DNA of 5,042 nucleotides from positions 1 through 5,042 of the forward strand of contig JALZVB010000139.1 of the NCBI GenBank assembly GCA_023300835.1, read 5' to 3'. This DNA comes from Saprospiraceae bacterium. Its GTDB lineage: Bacteria; Bacteroidota; Bacteroidia; Chitinophagales; Saprospiraceae. The translations under genes were made by a program, and so were the position numbers. Below the pieces are notes generated by a model. It saw only the letters and a program-made list of their open reading frames with translations. It was not told where the DNA came from and did not search any database. Positions 1-5,042 of this stretch are shown in pieces. How positions within the stretch are numbered: the stretch's first letter is position 1; each line of letters begins with the position of its first letter.

Positions 1-419
1 TTATGATATTCTGCCCTTACTGGTTTAATATCATGTTTTCTGACATAATCAATCCGCTGTTCGTGACGCGATAGACTGCCCCACATACCTAAATTAACTT
101 CTTCGTTATCAAAATCAATATTACTTTCTTCTGAGAAAGCCAATATCGCATTGTATCTATCATCGGCAGATACGATAACAAATCCCTTAGGTTCCATATT
201 GAAGACATAGAAACTGGGTTCCCCTTCAAAATCTTTGGTAAACTGAGACTTAACTTCGATGTCTTTGGCAGTTCTAAAATTGTAGTGGGATTTTTTGGCG
301 AAAGCGACTTGCGCATAATTCTTGGCCGCTTCTGGTGTTATAGGGCTAGATAGTCCTACTTGAACCGTACAAGCTATCACTATCAGTGTGACGATTATGT
401 TTTTCATCATTTTTGTCAT
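1..419 (-). CDS. Secreted protein with Spi/streptopain-type propeptide, N-terminal part (C10 peptidase family)
   Basis: The frame starts at ATG 419-417 and stays open to the left edge, giving 139 codons; the C-terminal part is outside the window. Residues 1-24 look like a signal peptide: lysines at 3 and 6, then a hydrophobic run 8-16. V14-I15-A16-C17 could also be read as a lipobox, so lipidation is possible. The segment after it, PITPEAAKNYAQVAF, resembles the start of C10 propeptides. Residues 70-95 (FYVFN, then GFVIVSADDRYNAILAFS) carry the family's characteristic 'GFVIVSgDD...iLgYS' signature, followed by a helix with W113 and HEQRIDYV (119-126). In streptopain-like proteases this domain keeps the cysteine protease inactive until cleaved; stand-alone Spi inhibitors also exist. 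The catalytic Cys/His region is not visible, so protease versus inhibitor is undecided. ATGs at 410 and 407 are alternative starts, and no Shine-Dalgarno site is seen. It is divergent from the gene at 817. Confidence 0.82.
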   Translation of the reverse strand, partial: MTKMMKNIIVTLIVIACTVQVGLSSPITPEAAKNYAQVAFAKKSHYNFRTAKDIEVKSQFTKDFEGEPSFYVFNMEPKGFVIVSADDRYNAILAFSEESNIDFDNEEVNLGMWGSLSRHEQRIDYVRKHDIKPVRAEYH

Positions 420-480
420 TACAAGATTATTAAGCGTTTAAAATACCATTTGAACTTCAGAATATCTTAACTATTTTATA

Positions 481-510
481 CAAATATCTTTCTATATGTT
501 GAAAAGACAA
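481..510 (-). promoter_or_regulatory. Possible Bacteroidota-type promoter for the C10-like gene
   Basis: On the minus strand, GATATTTG (488-481) matches the Bacteroidota -7 consensus TAnnTTTG at all but the first base. A TTG (510-508), the usual -33 core, lies 19 nt upstream, which fits the normal spacing. Transcription would start around 474-476, leaving a leader of roughly 55 nt before ATG 419. The motif is short and the region is AT-rich, so a chance match is quite possible. Confidence 0.33.
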
Positions 511-570
511 GTCTTAACTATTGTTATGACTGCTTTTTCAGCTTGATAGACATCTTTTTAATAAAACATT

Positions 571-586
571 CTTCAACATCTTGAAG
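571..586. repeat. Short perfect inverted repeat
   Basis: The six-base arms CTTCAA (571-576) and TTGAAG (581-586) are perfect inverse complements around the loop CATC. No T-run follows on the plus strand, so it is not a plus-strand terminator. Its size makes a chance occurrence in AT-rich DNA possible. Confidence 0.35.
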
Positions 587-621
587 CTAAATGGCATAAT
601 ATGAGAATATTAAAAATATAA

Positions 622-643
622 AAGCGTCTCGGCAGAGGCGTTT
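622..643 (+). terminator. GC-rich hairpin, possible terminator or end of a small transcript
   Basis: Positions 622-630 pair with 635-643 around a GGCA loop. Nine pairs form in plus-strand RNA, two of them G-U (624/641 and 627/638), and the six-pair core 625-630/635-640 is the most GC-rich spot in the gap. The plus-strand sequence after it is only moderately T-rich. On the minus strand a C/A mismatch weakens the core, but a T-rich run (CTTTTATATTTTT) follows directly. No annotated gene ends here on either strand, so it may end an unrecognised short RNA or be part of the leader of the gene at 817. The hairpin is seen; the terminator role is inferred. Confidence 0.35.
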
Positions 644-659
644 AGTTACTTCTTTATGT

Positions 660-689
660 CCTTATAGACTGAAAGGTTAGTCAATAAGG
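660..689 (+). repeat. Imperfect 11-bp hairpin in leader region
   Basis: CCTTATAGACT (660-670) pairs with AGTCAATAAGG (679-689) around an eight-base loop GAAAGGTT. Ten of eleven positions pair, with a single A/A mismatch at 666/683. No T-run follows on either strand, so a terminator is unlikely. It could be an RNA structure in the 5' leader of the dioxygenase operon or a protein-binding site. I do not recognise it as a known riboswitch. Confidence 0.45.
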
Positions 690-712
690 CTAAAAACAAT
701 AAGTAATTAACA

Positions 713-743
713 CAAATTTTAGATTTTCGTTTTCTAAAATTTG
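713..743. repeat. Perfect 11-bp inverted repeat, possible operator
   Basis: CAAATTTTAGA (713-723) and TCTAAAATTTG (733-743) are exact inverse complements separated by nine bases (TTTTCGTTT). The right arm ends 73 bp before ATG 817. The centre-to-centre distance of the arms is about 20 bp, two helical turns, which suits a dimeric regulator. No terminal T-run follows, so it is a poor terminator. The right arm also contains TAAAATTTG, a near match to the Bacteroidota -7 promoter element. The repeat is seen directly; an operator role is inferred. Confidence 0.5.
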
Positions 744-816
744 AATGAATCTCTTTAAAAATAATTCCAATTATTAATATTCTCTTATCTTGTATCTCAC
801 AAAAACAAGACCACTT

Positions 817-1347
817 ATGGCATTAGCAAGACCCTTTAACCTACAGAAATGGATAGATGAGCACAGGCATGAACTCAAGCCACCTGTGGGAAACAGGAAT
901 CTCTACAAAGATGCTGGTGATTATGTCGTCATGATCGTTGCCGGACCCAATGCTCGTAAGGACTTTCATTACAATGAGACGGAAGAGTTATTCTACCAGT
1001 TAGAGGGTGATATCGTGGTAAGAATCCAGGAAGATGGTAAAGCAGTTGATATACCTATCAAAGAAGGAGAAATGTTCCTCTTACCTGCCAAAATACCGCA
1101 TTCTCCTATGCGATCGGAAGGTTCTATAGGACTTGTCATAGAGCTGAAGCGAACAGGTGGCGAAACCGATGGATTGCAGTGGTATTGTGATAATTGCAAC
1201 AACAAATTGCATGAATCATACTTCAAACTCAAGAACATAGAAAAGGATTTTCTACCTAGGTTCAAGGATTATTATGCCTCTGAAGATCTCAGGACTTGTT
1301 CTAACTGTGATACAACGATGGCACTTGACCCTAGATTTGTGGGTTAA
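817..1347 (+). CDS. nbaC: 3-hydroxyanthranilate 3,4-dioxygenase
   Basis: This cupin-fold, Fe(II)-dependent enzyme opens the ring of 3-hydroxyanthranilate with O2, giving the semialdehyde that closes to quinolinate (EC 1.13.11.6; kynurenine route to NAD, or tryptophan/nitrobenzoate catabolism). The 176-residue product matches the bacterial family in length and sequence throughout. The iron ligands are H51, E57 and H95; the substrate-contact residues R47, R99 and E109 are present. The C-terminal rubredoxin-like metal site is intact (C124-x-x-C127 and C161-x-x-C164). The residues after about 100 sit one lower than in the characterised Cupriavidus enzyme. I chose ATG 817 because it gives the family N-terminus MALARPFNLQKWIDEHRH; a TTG at 790 would add nine residues without counterpart. 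It is the first gene of a four-gene operon and lies 3 bp before lpxH. Upstream are hairpins and a palindrome that may regulate it. Confidence 0.95.
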   Translation: MALARPFNLQKWIDEHRHELKPPVGNRNLYKDAGDYVVMIVAGPNARKDFHYNETEELFYQLEGDIVVRIQEDGKAVDIPIKEGEMFLLPAKIPHSPMRSEGSIGLVIELKRTGGETDGLQWYCDNCNNKLHESYFKLKNIEKDFLPRFKDYYASEDLRTCSNCDTTMALDPRFVG

Positions 1348-1350
1348 TAC

Positions 1351-2088
1351 ATGAAGAAAGTCTATTATTTTGCTTCTGACTTCCATCTGGGGTTGGATGT
1401 TCCTCAGCCTAGCAAGGAGAGAGAGAAGATTATTATTACATGGTTGGAGAGTATCTACCCTACTACAGCCGAGTTGTTCTTACTAGGAGATCTATTCGAT
1501 TATTGGTTTGAATATCAGACTGCTGTACCTAGAGGACACGTTAGATTTTTAGCGTCGCTTGCTCGATTTACGGATGCTGGTATTCCAGTGCATGTGTTTA
1601 CAGGTAATCATGACATGTGGATGTTTGACTACCTAGAAAAAGAGATAGGCGTTAAAATTTATAGAAAACCGCAATCTTTCAAACTATATGGTAAATCATT
1701 CTTGTTGGGACATGGAGATGGGTTAGGTCCCGCAGATCATGGTTATAAGTTTATCAAAAAAGTGTTTGCAAGTAAACTTAATCAATGGTTATTTGCTAGA
1801 CTCCATCCCAATACAGGCATAAATCTCATGAAGAGATTAAGTCAGAAATCAGAAAAACAAAGCGTCCCTTTCTTAGGAAAAGATAATGAGTGGTTAGTCC
1901 AGTATTGTGAAGAGCAATTGACATCTCAAGAAACTGAATATTTTATTTTTGGTCACCGTCACTTACCTATAAGTCATAAGTTAAGTAATGATAGATCAAT
2001 GTATATTAACTTAGGAGATTGGCTGACACATATGACTTATGTCGCCTATGATGGAGAAAAACTAGAATTGAAAAATTATGAATATTAA
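1351..2088 (+). CDS. lpxH: UDP-2,3-diacylglucosamine pyrophosphatase, LpxH-type
   Basis: This calcineurin-like metallophosphoesterase of 245 residues probably hydrolyses UDP-2,3-diacylglucosamine to lipid X and UMP, the fourth step of lipid A synthesis, at the cytoplasmic face of the inner membrane (EC 3.6.1.54). The di-metal motifs appear in the expected order: D10-x-H12 (SDFHLG), G46-D47-x-x-D50-Y-W, G85-N86-H87-D88, G120-H121-G122-D123 and G201-H202-R203-H204. The region 128-175, rich in aromatic and basic residues, corresponds to the lid that holds the acyl chains in LpxH. Length is close to that of proteobacterial LpxH (about 240). The start at ATG 1351 lies 3 bp after the dioxygenase stop, and the 3' end overlaps the next gene by 11 bp, so translation is probably coupled. 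The Bacteroidota branch is divergent from E. coli LpxH; a related phosphoesterase with another substrate cannot be fully excluded. Confidence 0.87.
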   Translation: MKKVYYFASDFHLGLDVPQPSKEREKIIITWLESIYPTTAELFLLGDLFDYWFEYQTAVPRGHVRFLASLARFTDAGIPVHVFTGNHDMWMFDYLEKEIGVKIYRKPQSFKLYGKSFLLGHGDGLGPADHGYKFIKKVFASKLNQWLFARLHPNTGINLMKRLSQKSEKQSVPFLGKDNEWLVQYCEEQLTSQETEYFIFGHRHLPISHKLSNDRSMYINLGDWLTHMTYVAYDGEKLELKNYEY

Positions 2089-2914
2089 AAACTACTTGTT
2101 TGTTCTCCTTATCTCAGTAAGTGTAATTGTACAATCCGCATGTCAGACAACAAAGGCTGCTCTGGCACCTGAGGAAAAGATAGAAAACAGCTATCTGCTC
2201 AAAGGTGATTTCAAATATGTTACTCAGGATAATCTAGGTTATACCTACCTCATCAATTCTGAAAACGAAATACTCAAACTCAATAGGGATAACGAAATAA
2301 TATACAAGCAATCTGTAAGAGGACTAGGAGATATCTCCAGTATCAATGTCAACAACCCACAGAAGATTCAAGTTTTCTACCCTGATTATCAGTATATCGT
2401 ATTTCTAGATAATACTTTGTCAGAAATGAAGCGACTCAATCTTGAAGATTTTGGGTTTTGGAATATAACAGCGACTTGTGTTTCTCGCCATAATAATATC
2501 TGGATCTATGATCCTGTCAGTGTCCAACTTATAAAAATAGATGAATCTGGAAATACACTTATCAGTTCTAATGAACGTTACTCTCAAGCTGATAAAATAA
2601 ATAGCCCTACCCTATCTGTAGATCAGAACCACGTCTACCTTACAACGCCAGACATGGTACAGATTTTTGATACAGCGGCTAGATTTATCAAAGAAATTAT
2701 AATAGAAAAAGATAAGGCTATTTTCTCAAATGGTTATATGATATATAGTGTAAATAACGAAATAAAACTCTTCCCTCTGACAGTTGAAATGCGAGACAAT
2801 AGCAACAATGTTCTTTACAAAAGTGATTCAGAAATCAATGGTTTCTTTCTCAATGATAATACACTGGGGATCATAGACGAAAATGGCTTTCATAATATTA
2901 CAATAGAAAACTAG
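2078..2914 (+). CDS. Putative lipoprotein with propeller-like repeats, function unknown
   Basis: This 278-residue exported protein overlaps the end of lpxH by 11 bp. Residues 1-22 are a signal peptide: N2-K4 basic end, hydrophobic 6-18, and S20-A21-C22 as a likely lipidation site. The lipobox is imperfect because Q19 takes the -3 position. No acidic surface-export signal follows C22, so a periplasm-facing anchor is more likely than a surface one. The mature part has recurring beta-blade-like units, for example YLINSENEILKLN (57-69), IVFLDNTLSEMKRLN (107-121), IWIYDPVSVQLIKID (141-155) and VYLTTPDMVQIFD (186-198), suggesting a beta-propeller. The stretch around 83-115 (LGDISSINVNNP, YQYIVFLDNTLS) resembles a conserved Bacteroidota family of unknown role that I recall only from general knowledge. 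No catalytic motif is seen. Position after lpxH hints at an envelope role but does not prove one. Confidence 0.8.
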   Translation: MNIKNYLFVLLISVSVIVQSACQTTKAALAPEEKIENSYLLKGDFKYVTQDNLGYTYLINSENEILKLNRDNEIIYKQSVRGLGDISSINVNNPQKIQVFYPDYQYIVFLDNTLSEMKRLNLEDFGFWNITATCVSRHNNIWIYDPVSVQLIKIDESGNTLISSNERYSQADKINSPTLSVDQNHVYLTTPDMVQIFDTAARFIKEIIIEKDKAIFSNGYMIYSVNNEIKLFPLTVEMRDNSNNVLYKSDSEINGFFLNDNTLGIIDENGFHNITIEN

Positions 2915-2916
2915 CC

Positions 2917-3231
2917 TTGGAAAACAAGAATGAAATATCAGATCGTATTTCTCGAGACCTAGACATGAGAGTAAAGACGGCACCTACTGACAAAGAAATG
3001 CTACTACATATCGCTGATCGTGTAGAGTCCATGCTCAAAGGTGACCCCGACATGCTTATGAGTTATCTATACCGACTAGATGTAGAACAAGTAAAAATAG
3101 AAGCCGCTCTAAAGACGAGCATAACACCTGCCCATGTGACCTTAGCCAATTTGATTTGGGAAAGACAGAAGCAACGTATAGAGACTAAGAAAAAATATAA
3201 AGTTGAGCCTATCGAGGGATGGGAATTTTAG
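2917..3231 (+). CDS. Small conserved helical protein of unknown function
   Basis: The product is 104 residues, cytoplasmic (no signal peptide or membrane segment), highly charged and predicted mostly helical. The central block 27-66 (EMLLHIADRVESML, DPDMLMSYLYRLDVE) and the basic helix 76-94 ending in RIETKKKY resemble a short Bacteroidota protein family of unknown function that I know only as hypothetical. The assigned start is TTG 2917, two bases after the stop of the lipoprotein gene, with an A-rich stretch (AATAGAAAA) just upstream; this suits translational coupling. An in-frame ATG at 2965 (M17) is the alternative and would keep the whole conserved block. It is the last gene of the plus-strand operon and faces the transporter gene across only 14 bp. 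No function is proposed. Confidence 0.78.
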   Translation: MENKNEISDRISRDLDMRVKTAPTDKEMLLHIADRVESMLKGDPDMLMSYLYRLDVEQVKIEAALKTSITPAHVTLANLIWERQKQRIETKKKYKVEPIEGWEF

Positions 3232-3245
3232 AAAGTTGAATTACC

Positions 3246-4142
3246 TTATTGCGTTACCGACTTAGATTTATTATACAACAGCAACCCCGACACAACGATA
3301 AGTCCTCCTATCAGTTGAGACAATTCGATTTTTTCTCCAAATGGAATCGCCAGAAGTATTACAAAAAATGGAATCAAGTTTAGATAGAGTGAAGTTATTG
3401 TCGCTCCCAAATTAACAACACAATAATAAAATGCCGTATAAGCAACTCCTGTTCCTAATACTCCCATAAATAATATACTCATCCAAAATCTTGTCACGCC
3501 AGGCACATTAACTGATAGGATTTCTGGACTGGCAAATGTGGCAAATAGGACTAACCCAATCACACTACTTATAGTTGTCATCAAGACTGAGTCGACATGT
3601 TGGAGAAACTTAGAAACGATAATCTGGCTCAAAGAAAAAACGATTGCCATCATTAATATATATATGTCTCCAATATCAAAATGTAAATGTGCCAACTTCA
3701 TAAGATTACCCTTGACTAAAATTATAGCTACCCCGAAAAAACTAATAACTATAGCCAGTAATTGTACGGCCGTCAACTTACGACCTAGTAACATTAATGA
3801 GAACAATGCTGTTATGGCTGGACTAGTAGCTATTATCAGTGAACCATTAATGGCACTTGCCGTTTTCATCCCTAAATTGAAAAAATAGATCGTTAGAAAT
3901 ACACCTAGAAATGCATTCAAGAAGATATACCACAGATCAATCATTGATAAGCGTAATTGAAACAACTTATCCTTAAACTTAAATATGGCTATTCCTGCAA
4001 GGACTACTACTGCAAATATATACCGCCACGTAGCAACACCGAGTGGTGTATAATATTCCATAGCTACTTTCACAAGAAAGAAGTTAATGGCCCAAAAGAC
4101 CATCGTTAACACCAATAAAATATATGTAACCCGACTAGACAT
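3246..4142 (-). CDS. EamA/DMT-family transporter, ten membrane helices
   Basis: This 298-residue inner-membrane protein belongs to the drug/metabolite transporter superfamily, whose members mostly export amino acids, metabolites or toxic compounds. It has two EamA repeats (about 6-143 and 157-291), each with five hydrophobic helices, at roughly 7-27, 36-55, 71-90, 97-119, 126-143, 157-176, 184-205, 220-240, 249-268 and 275-290. Typical family features are the early W17-A-x-N20 motif, the end of repeat one with a G-V-A-I-I-L-V pattern (137-143), and repeat two with N255-L-I-P258 followed by G269-E-K and G279-G-x-L-I-V-V-S-G (279-286). The length is normal. ATG 4142 overlaps the stop of the ATP-grasp gene by 8 bp (ATGTCTAG), so the two are co-transcribed and probably translationally coupled. 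The substrate cannot be read from sequence; context suggests the ligase product. Confidence 0.92.
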   Translation of the reverse strand: MSSRVTYILLVLTMVFWAINFFLVKVAMEYYTPLGVATWRYIFAVVVLAGIAIFKFKDKLFQLRLSMIDLWYIFLNAFLGVFLTIYFFNLGMKTASAINGSLIIATSPAITALFSLMLLGRKLTAVQLLAIVISFFGVAIILVKGNLMKLAHLHFDIGDIYILMMAIVFSLSQIIVSKFLQHVDSVLMTTISSVIGLVLFATFASPEILSVNVPGVTRFWMSILFMGVLGTGVAYTAFYYCVVNLGATITSLYLNLIPFFVILLAIPFGEKIELSQLIGGLIVVSGLLLYNKSKSVTQ

Positions 4143-5042
4143 GTTGCAACCTATCTACAATACTTGACACCATTATCTCAAGTGCTTTAGGCGCTGATCT
4201 AAACCATAGTTCTGGTTCTATCGCCTCAACTTCCATCAATAAAAGTTCCTTATTATCATCATAGCAAATGTCGATTCTAACATACAATGGCTTGAAGCCT
4301 AGAGATTCACATACAGCAATAACACTTTTACTGAAATTGATTTCCGCTGTTGTAGATATATGATTTTCTAACCTACCTCCATGATATGATTGGACCCTGA
4401 AGTCGTTTTCCTTCGGCACTTTTAACATGGCATGGGTATATTGTCCATCAATAAATATTAATGACAACTCTCCTACCGTGGTTATTGATTCCAGAAACGG
4501 TTGAACAATCATCTGTTTAGTCATCTTATCTGCTTCTACAGATAAAATGTCTTTTTTATCAAATGGAGGTCTGAGTAATAAAGTATTTTTGGCACCTGCT
4601 GATATTGTGGGCTTGACAACAATTCCTTTAACACCTAATCTTGCATTCCAATATGCTGGATCAAAGGCAATCTCACTGTCTAATAGATGCGTCTCAGGAA
4701 TAGGCACTCCAGATTTTTGTAATTGAAGCAGATAATTCTTATCCATATTCCACAGGACAGCTTCTTTACTATTGACAAGTAAGCAATCCTGAGAAATTCG
4801 TTCCACCCATTCTCTAAATTCAGTAATAAAATCTGAATAATTCCAAGGTGTCTTTATCAAGGCCAACCGTGTAGTTGACCAATCAAAATCTGGATCTTCC
4901 CAGCCTACTCTCCTGCAAACTAATCCTTTTGCTTTTAGAGCATCAATCATTAACCCATCTTCCTCAATAGTTAGCGGATTATGCGGCAATGAGGTATCTA
5001 ACACAAGACATGATTGCTGGGTTACAATAACGACATCTATCA
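4135..5042 (-). CDS. ATP-grasp ligase, DcsG-like group (5' end beyond window)
   Basis: The frame is open to the right edge, giving 301 visible residues. The first codons read IDVVIVTQQSCLVLD, a typical first beta-strand of a pre-ATP-grasp domain, so the true start lies a few codons beyond the edge. A GTG at 5004 is in frame but would remove that strand. Counting from the edge, visible ATP-grasp elements are N98-M-D-K101 and V142-K143-P144 (nucleotide-binding lysines), Q180-P-F-x-E184, G190-E191-L, F214-R-V-Q217 with H220-G-G, R255-x-D257, and the metal-binding E270-x-E272-x-x-E275-P. The overall pattern fits the group annotated as RimK-like or DcsG-like (cycloserine cyclising ligase). Such enzymes activate a carboxylate as acyl-phosphate and join it to an amine or other nucleophile. 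The substrate is unknown. The coupled EamA transporter suggests that the product is exported. Confidence 0.88.
   Translation of the reverse strand, partial: IDVVIVTQQSCLVLDTSLPHNPLTIEEDGLMIDALKAKGLVCRRVGWEDPDFDWSTTRLALIKTPWNYSDFITEFREWVERISQDCLLVNSKEAVLWNMDKNYLLQLQKSGVPIPETHLLDSEIAFDPAYWNARLGVKGIVVKPTISAGAKNTLLLRPPFDKKDILSVEADKMTKQMIVQPFLESITTVGELSLIFIDGQYTHAMLKVPKENDFRVQSYHGGRLENHISTTAEINFSKSVIAVCESLGFKPLYVRIDICYDDNKELLLMEVEAIEPELWFRSAPKALEIMVSSIVDRLQHV

Larger units (their letters stand above)
420..816. other. Intergenic region between divergent genes, about 400 bp
   Basis: This AT-rich gap separates the leftward C10-like gene from the rightward four-gene operon and must hold the promoters for both. 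I see no protein-coding frame with convincing homology, and no tRNA or recognisable riboswitch. It contains a candidate leftward promoter (481-510), a 16-codon signal-peptide-like frame (496-546) and four inverted repeats (571-586, 622-643, 660-689, 713-743), three of them packed into about 120 bp. No clear TAnnTTTG promoter for the rightward operon was found. The nearest candidate, TAAAATTTG at 735-743, has one base too many in the spacer and lies inside the palindrome. Confidence 0.6.

Noticed and set aside
89..316. A 75-codon minus-strand open frame
   Set aside because: It overlaps in another frame the C10-type propeptide gene, which has a signal peptide and a family signature; this frame shows no recognisable domain.
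735..743. TAAAATTTG as a promoter -7 element for the plus operon
   Set aside because: The inner spacer is three bases instead of two and no TTG lies at the right distance upstream.
790..816. TTG start at 790 for the dioxygenase
   Set aside because: It adds nine residues not seen in the family; ATG 817 gives the conserved N-terminus.
993..1265. A 90-codon minus-strand open frame
   Set aside because: It lies antisense inside the dioxygenase gene, whose metal-binding residues are all intact; the antisense product resembles nothing.
3229..3245. Weak AATT-based hairpin between the convergent genes as a terminator
   Set aside because: The stem is about six pairs with a bulge and has no GC core or T-run, so it is not convincing.
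3538..3888. A 116-codon plus-strand open frame
   Set aside because: It is antisense to the transporter gene, and its sequence is the complement of membrane-helix codons with no recognisable domain.

Overview
The window looks like ordinary chromosomal DNA from a member of the Bacteroidota. It is AT-rich and compact, and starts are preceded by A-rich stretches rather than Shine-Dalgarno sites. Two proteins (the propeller-like lipoprotein and the 104-residue protein) resemble families I know mainly from that phylum, and the C10-type propeptide also fits. The genus cannot be set from the sequence.

Layout, left to right. Positions 1-419 (minus strand) hold the N-terminal part of a secreted protein with a signal peptide and a Spi/streptopain-type propeptide domain (peptidase family C10); it runs off the left edge. 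Positions 420-816 are a gene-poor gap of about 400 bp between divergent genes. The gap has four inverted repeats, a possible promoter for the leftward gene and a 16-codon signal-peptide-like open frame. Positions 817-3231 (plus strand) form a tight four-gene operon: 3-hydroxyanthranilate 3,4-dioxygenase (quinolinate/NAD branch of the kynurenine pathway), an LpxH-type UDP-2,3-diacylglucosamine pyrophosphatase (lipid A), a putative lipoprotein with propeller-like repeats, and a small helical protein of unknown function. Gaps within it are 3 bp, an 11-bp overlap and 2 bp. Positions 3246-5042 (minus strand, convergent) form a two-gene operon: an ATP-grasp ligase of the DcsG-like group, open through the right edge, followed with an 8-bp overlap by a ten-helix EamA/DMT transporter.

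The plus operon mixes cofactor synthesis and envelope lipid synthesis with two uncharacterised proteins; no single pathway joins them, and the link is probably co-expression. The ATP-grasp/EamA pair reads more like a functional unit, with a ligase or cyclase making a small carboxylate-derived product and an exporter moving it. That is inference from gene order and overlap. No RNA genes, CRISPR arrays, insertion sequences or phage genes were seen.
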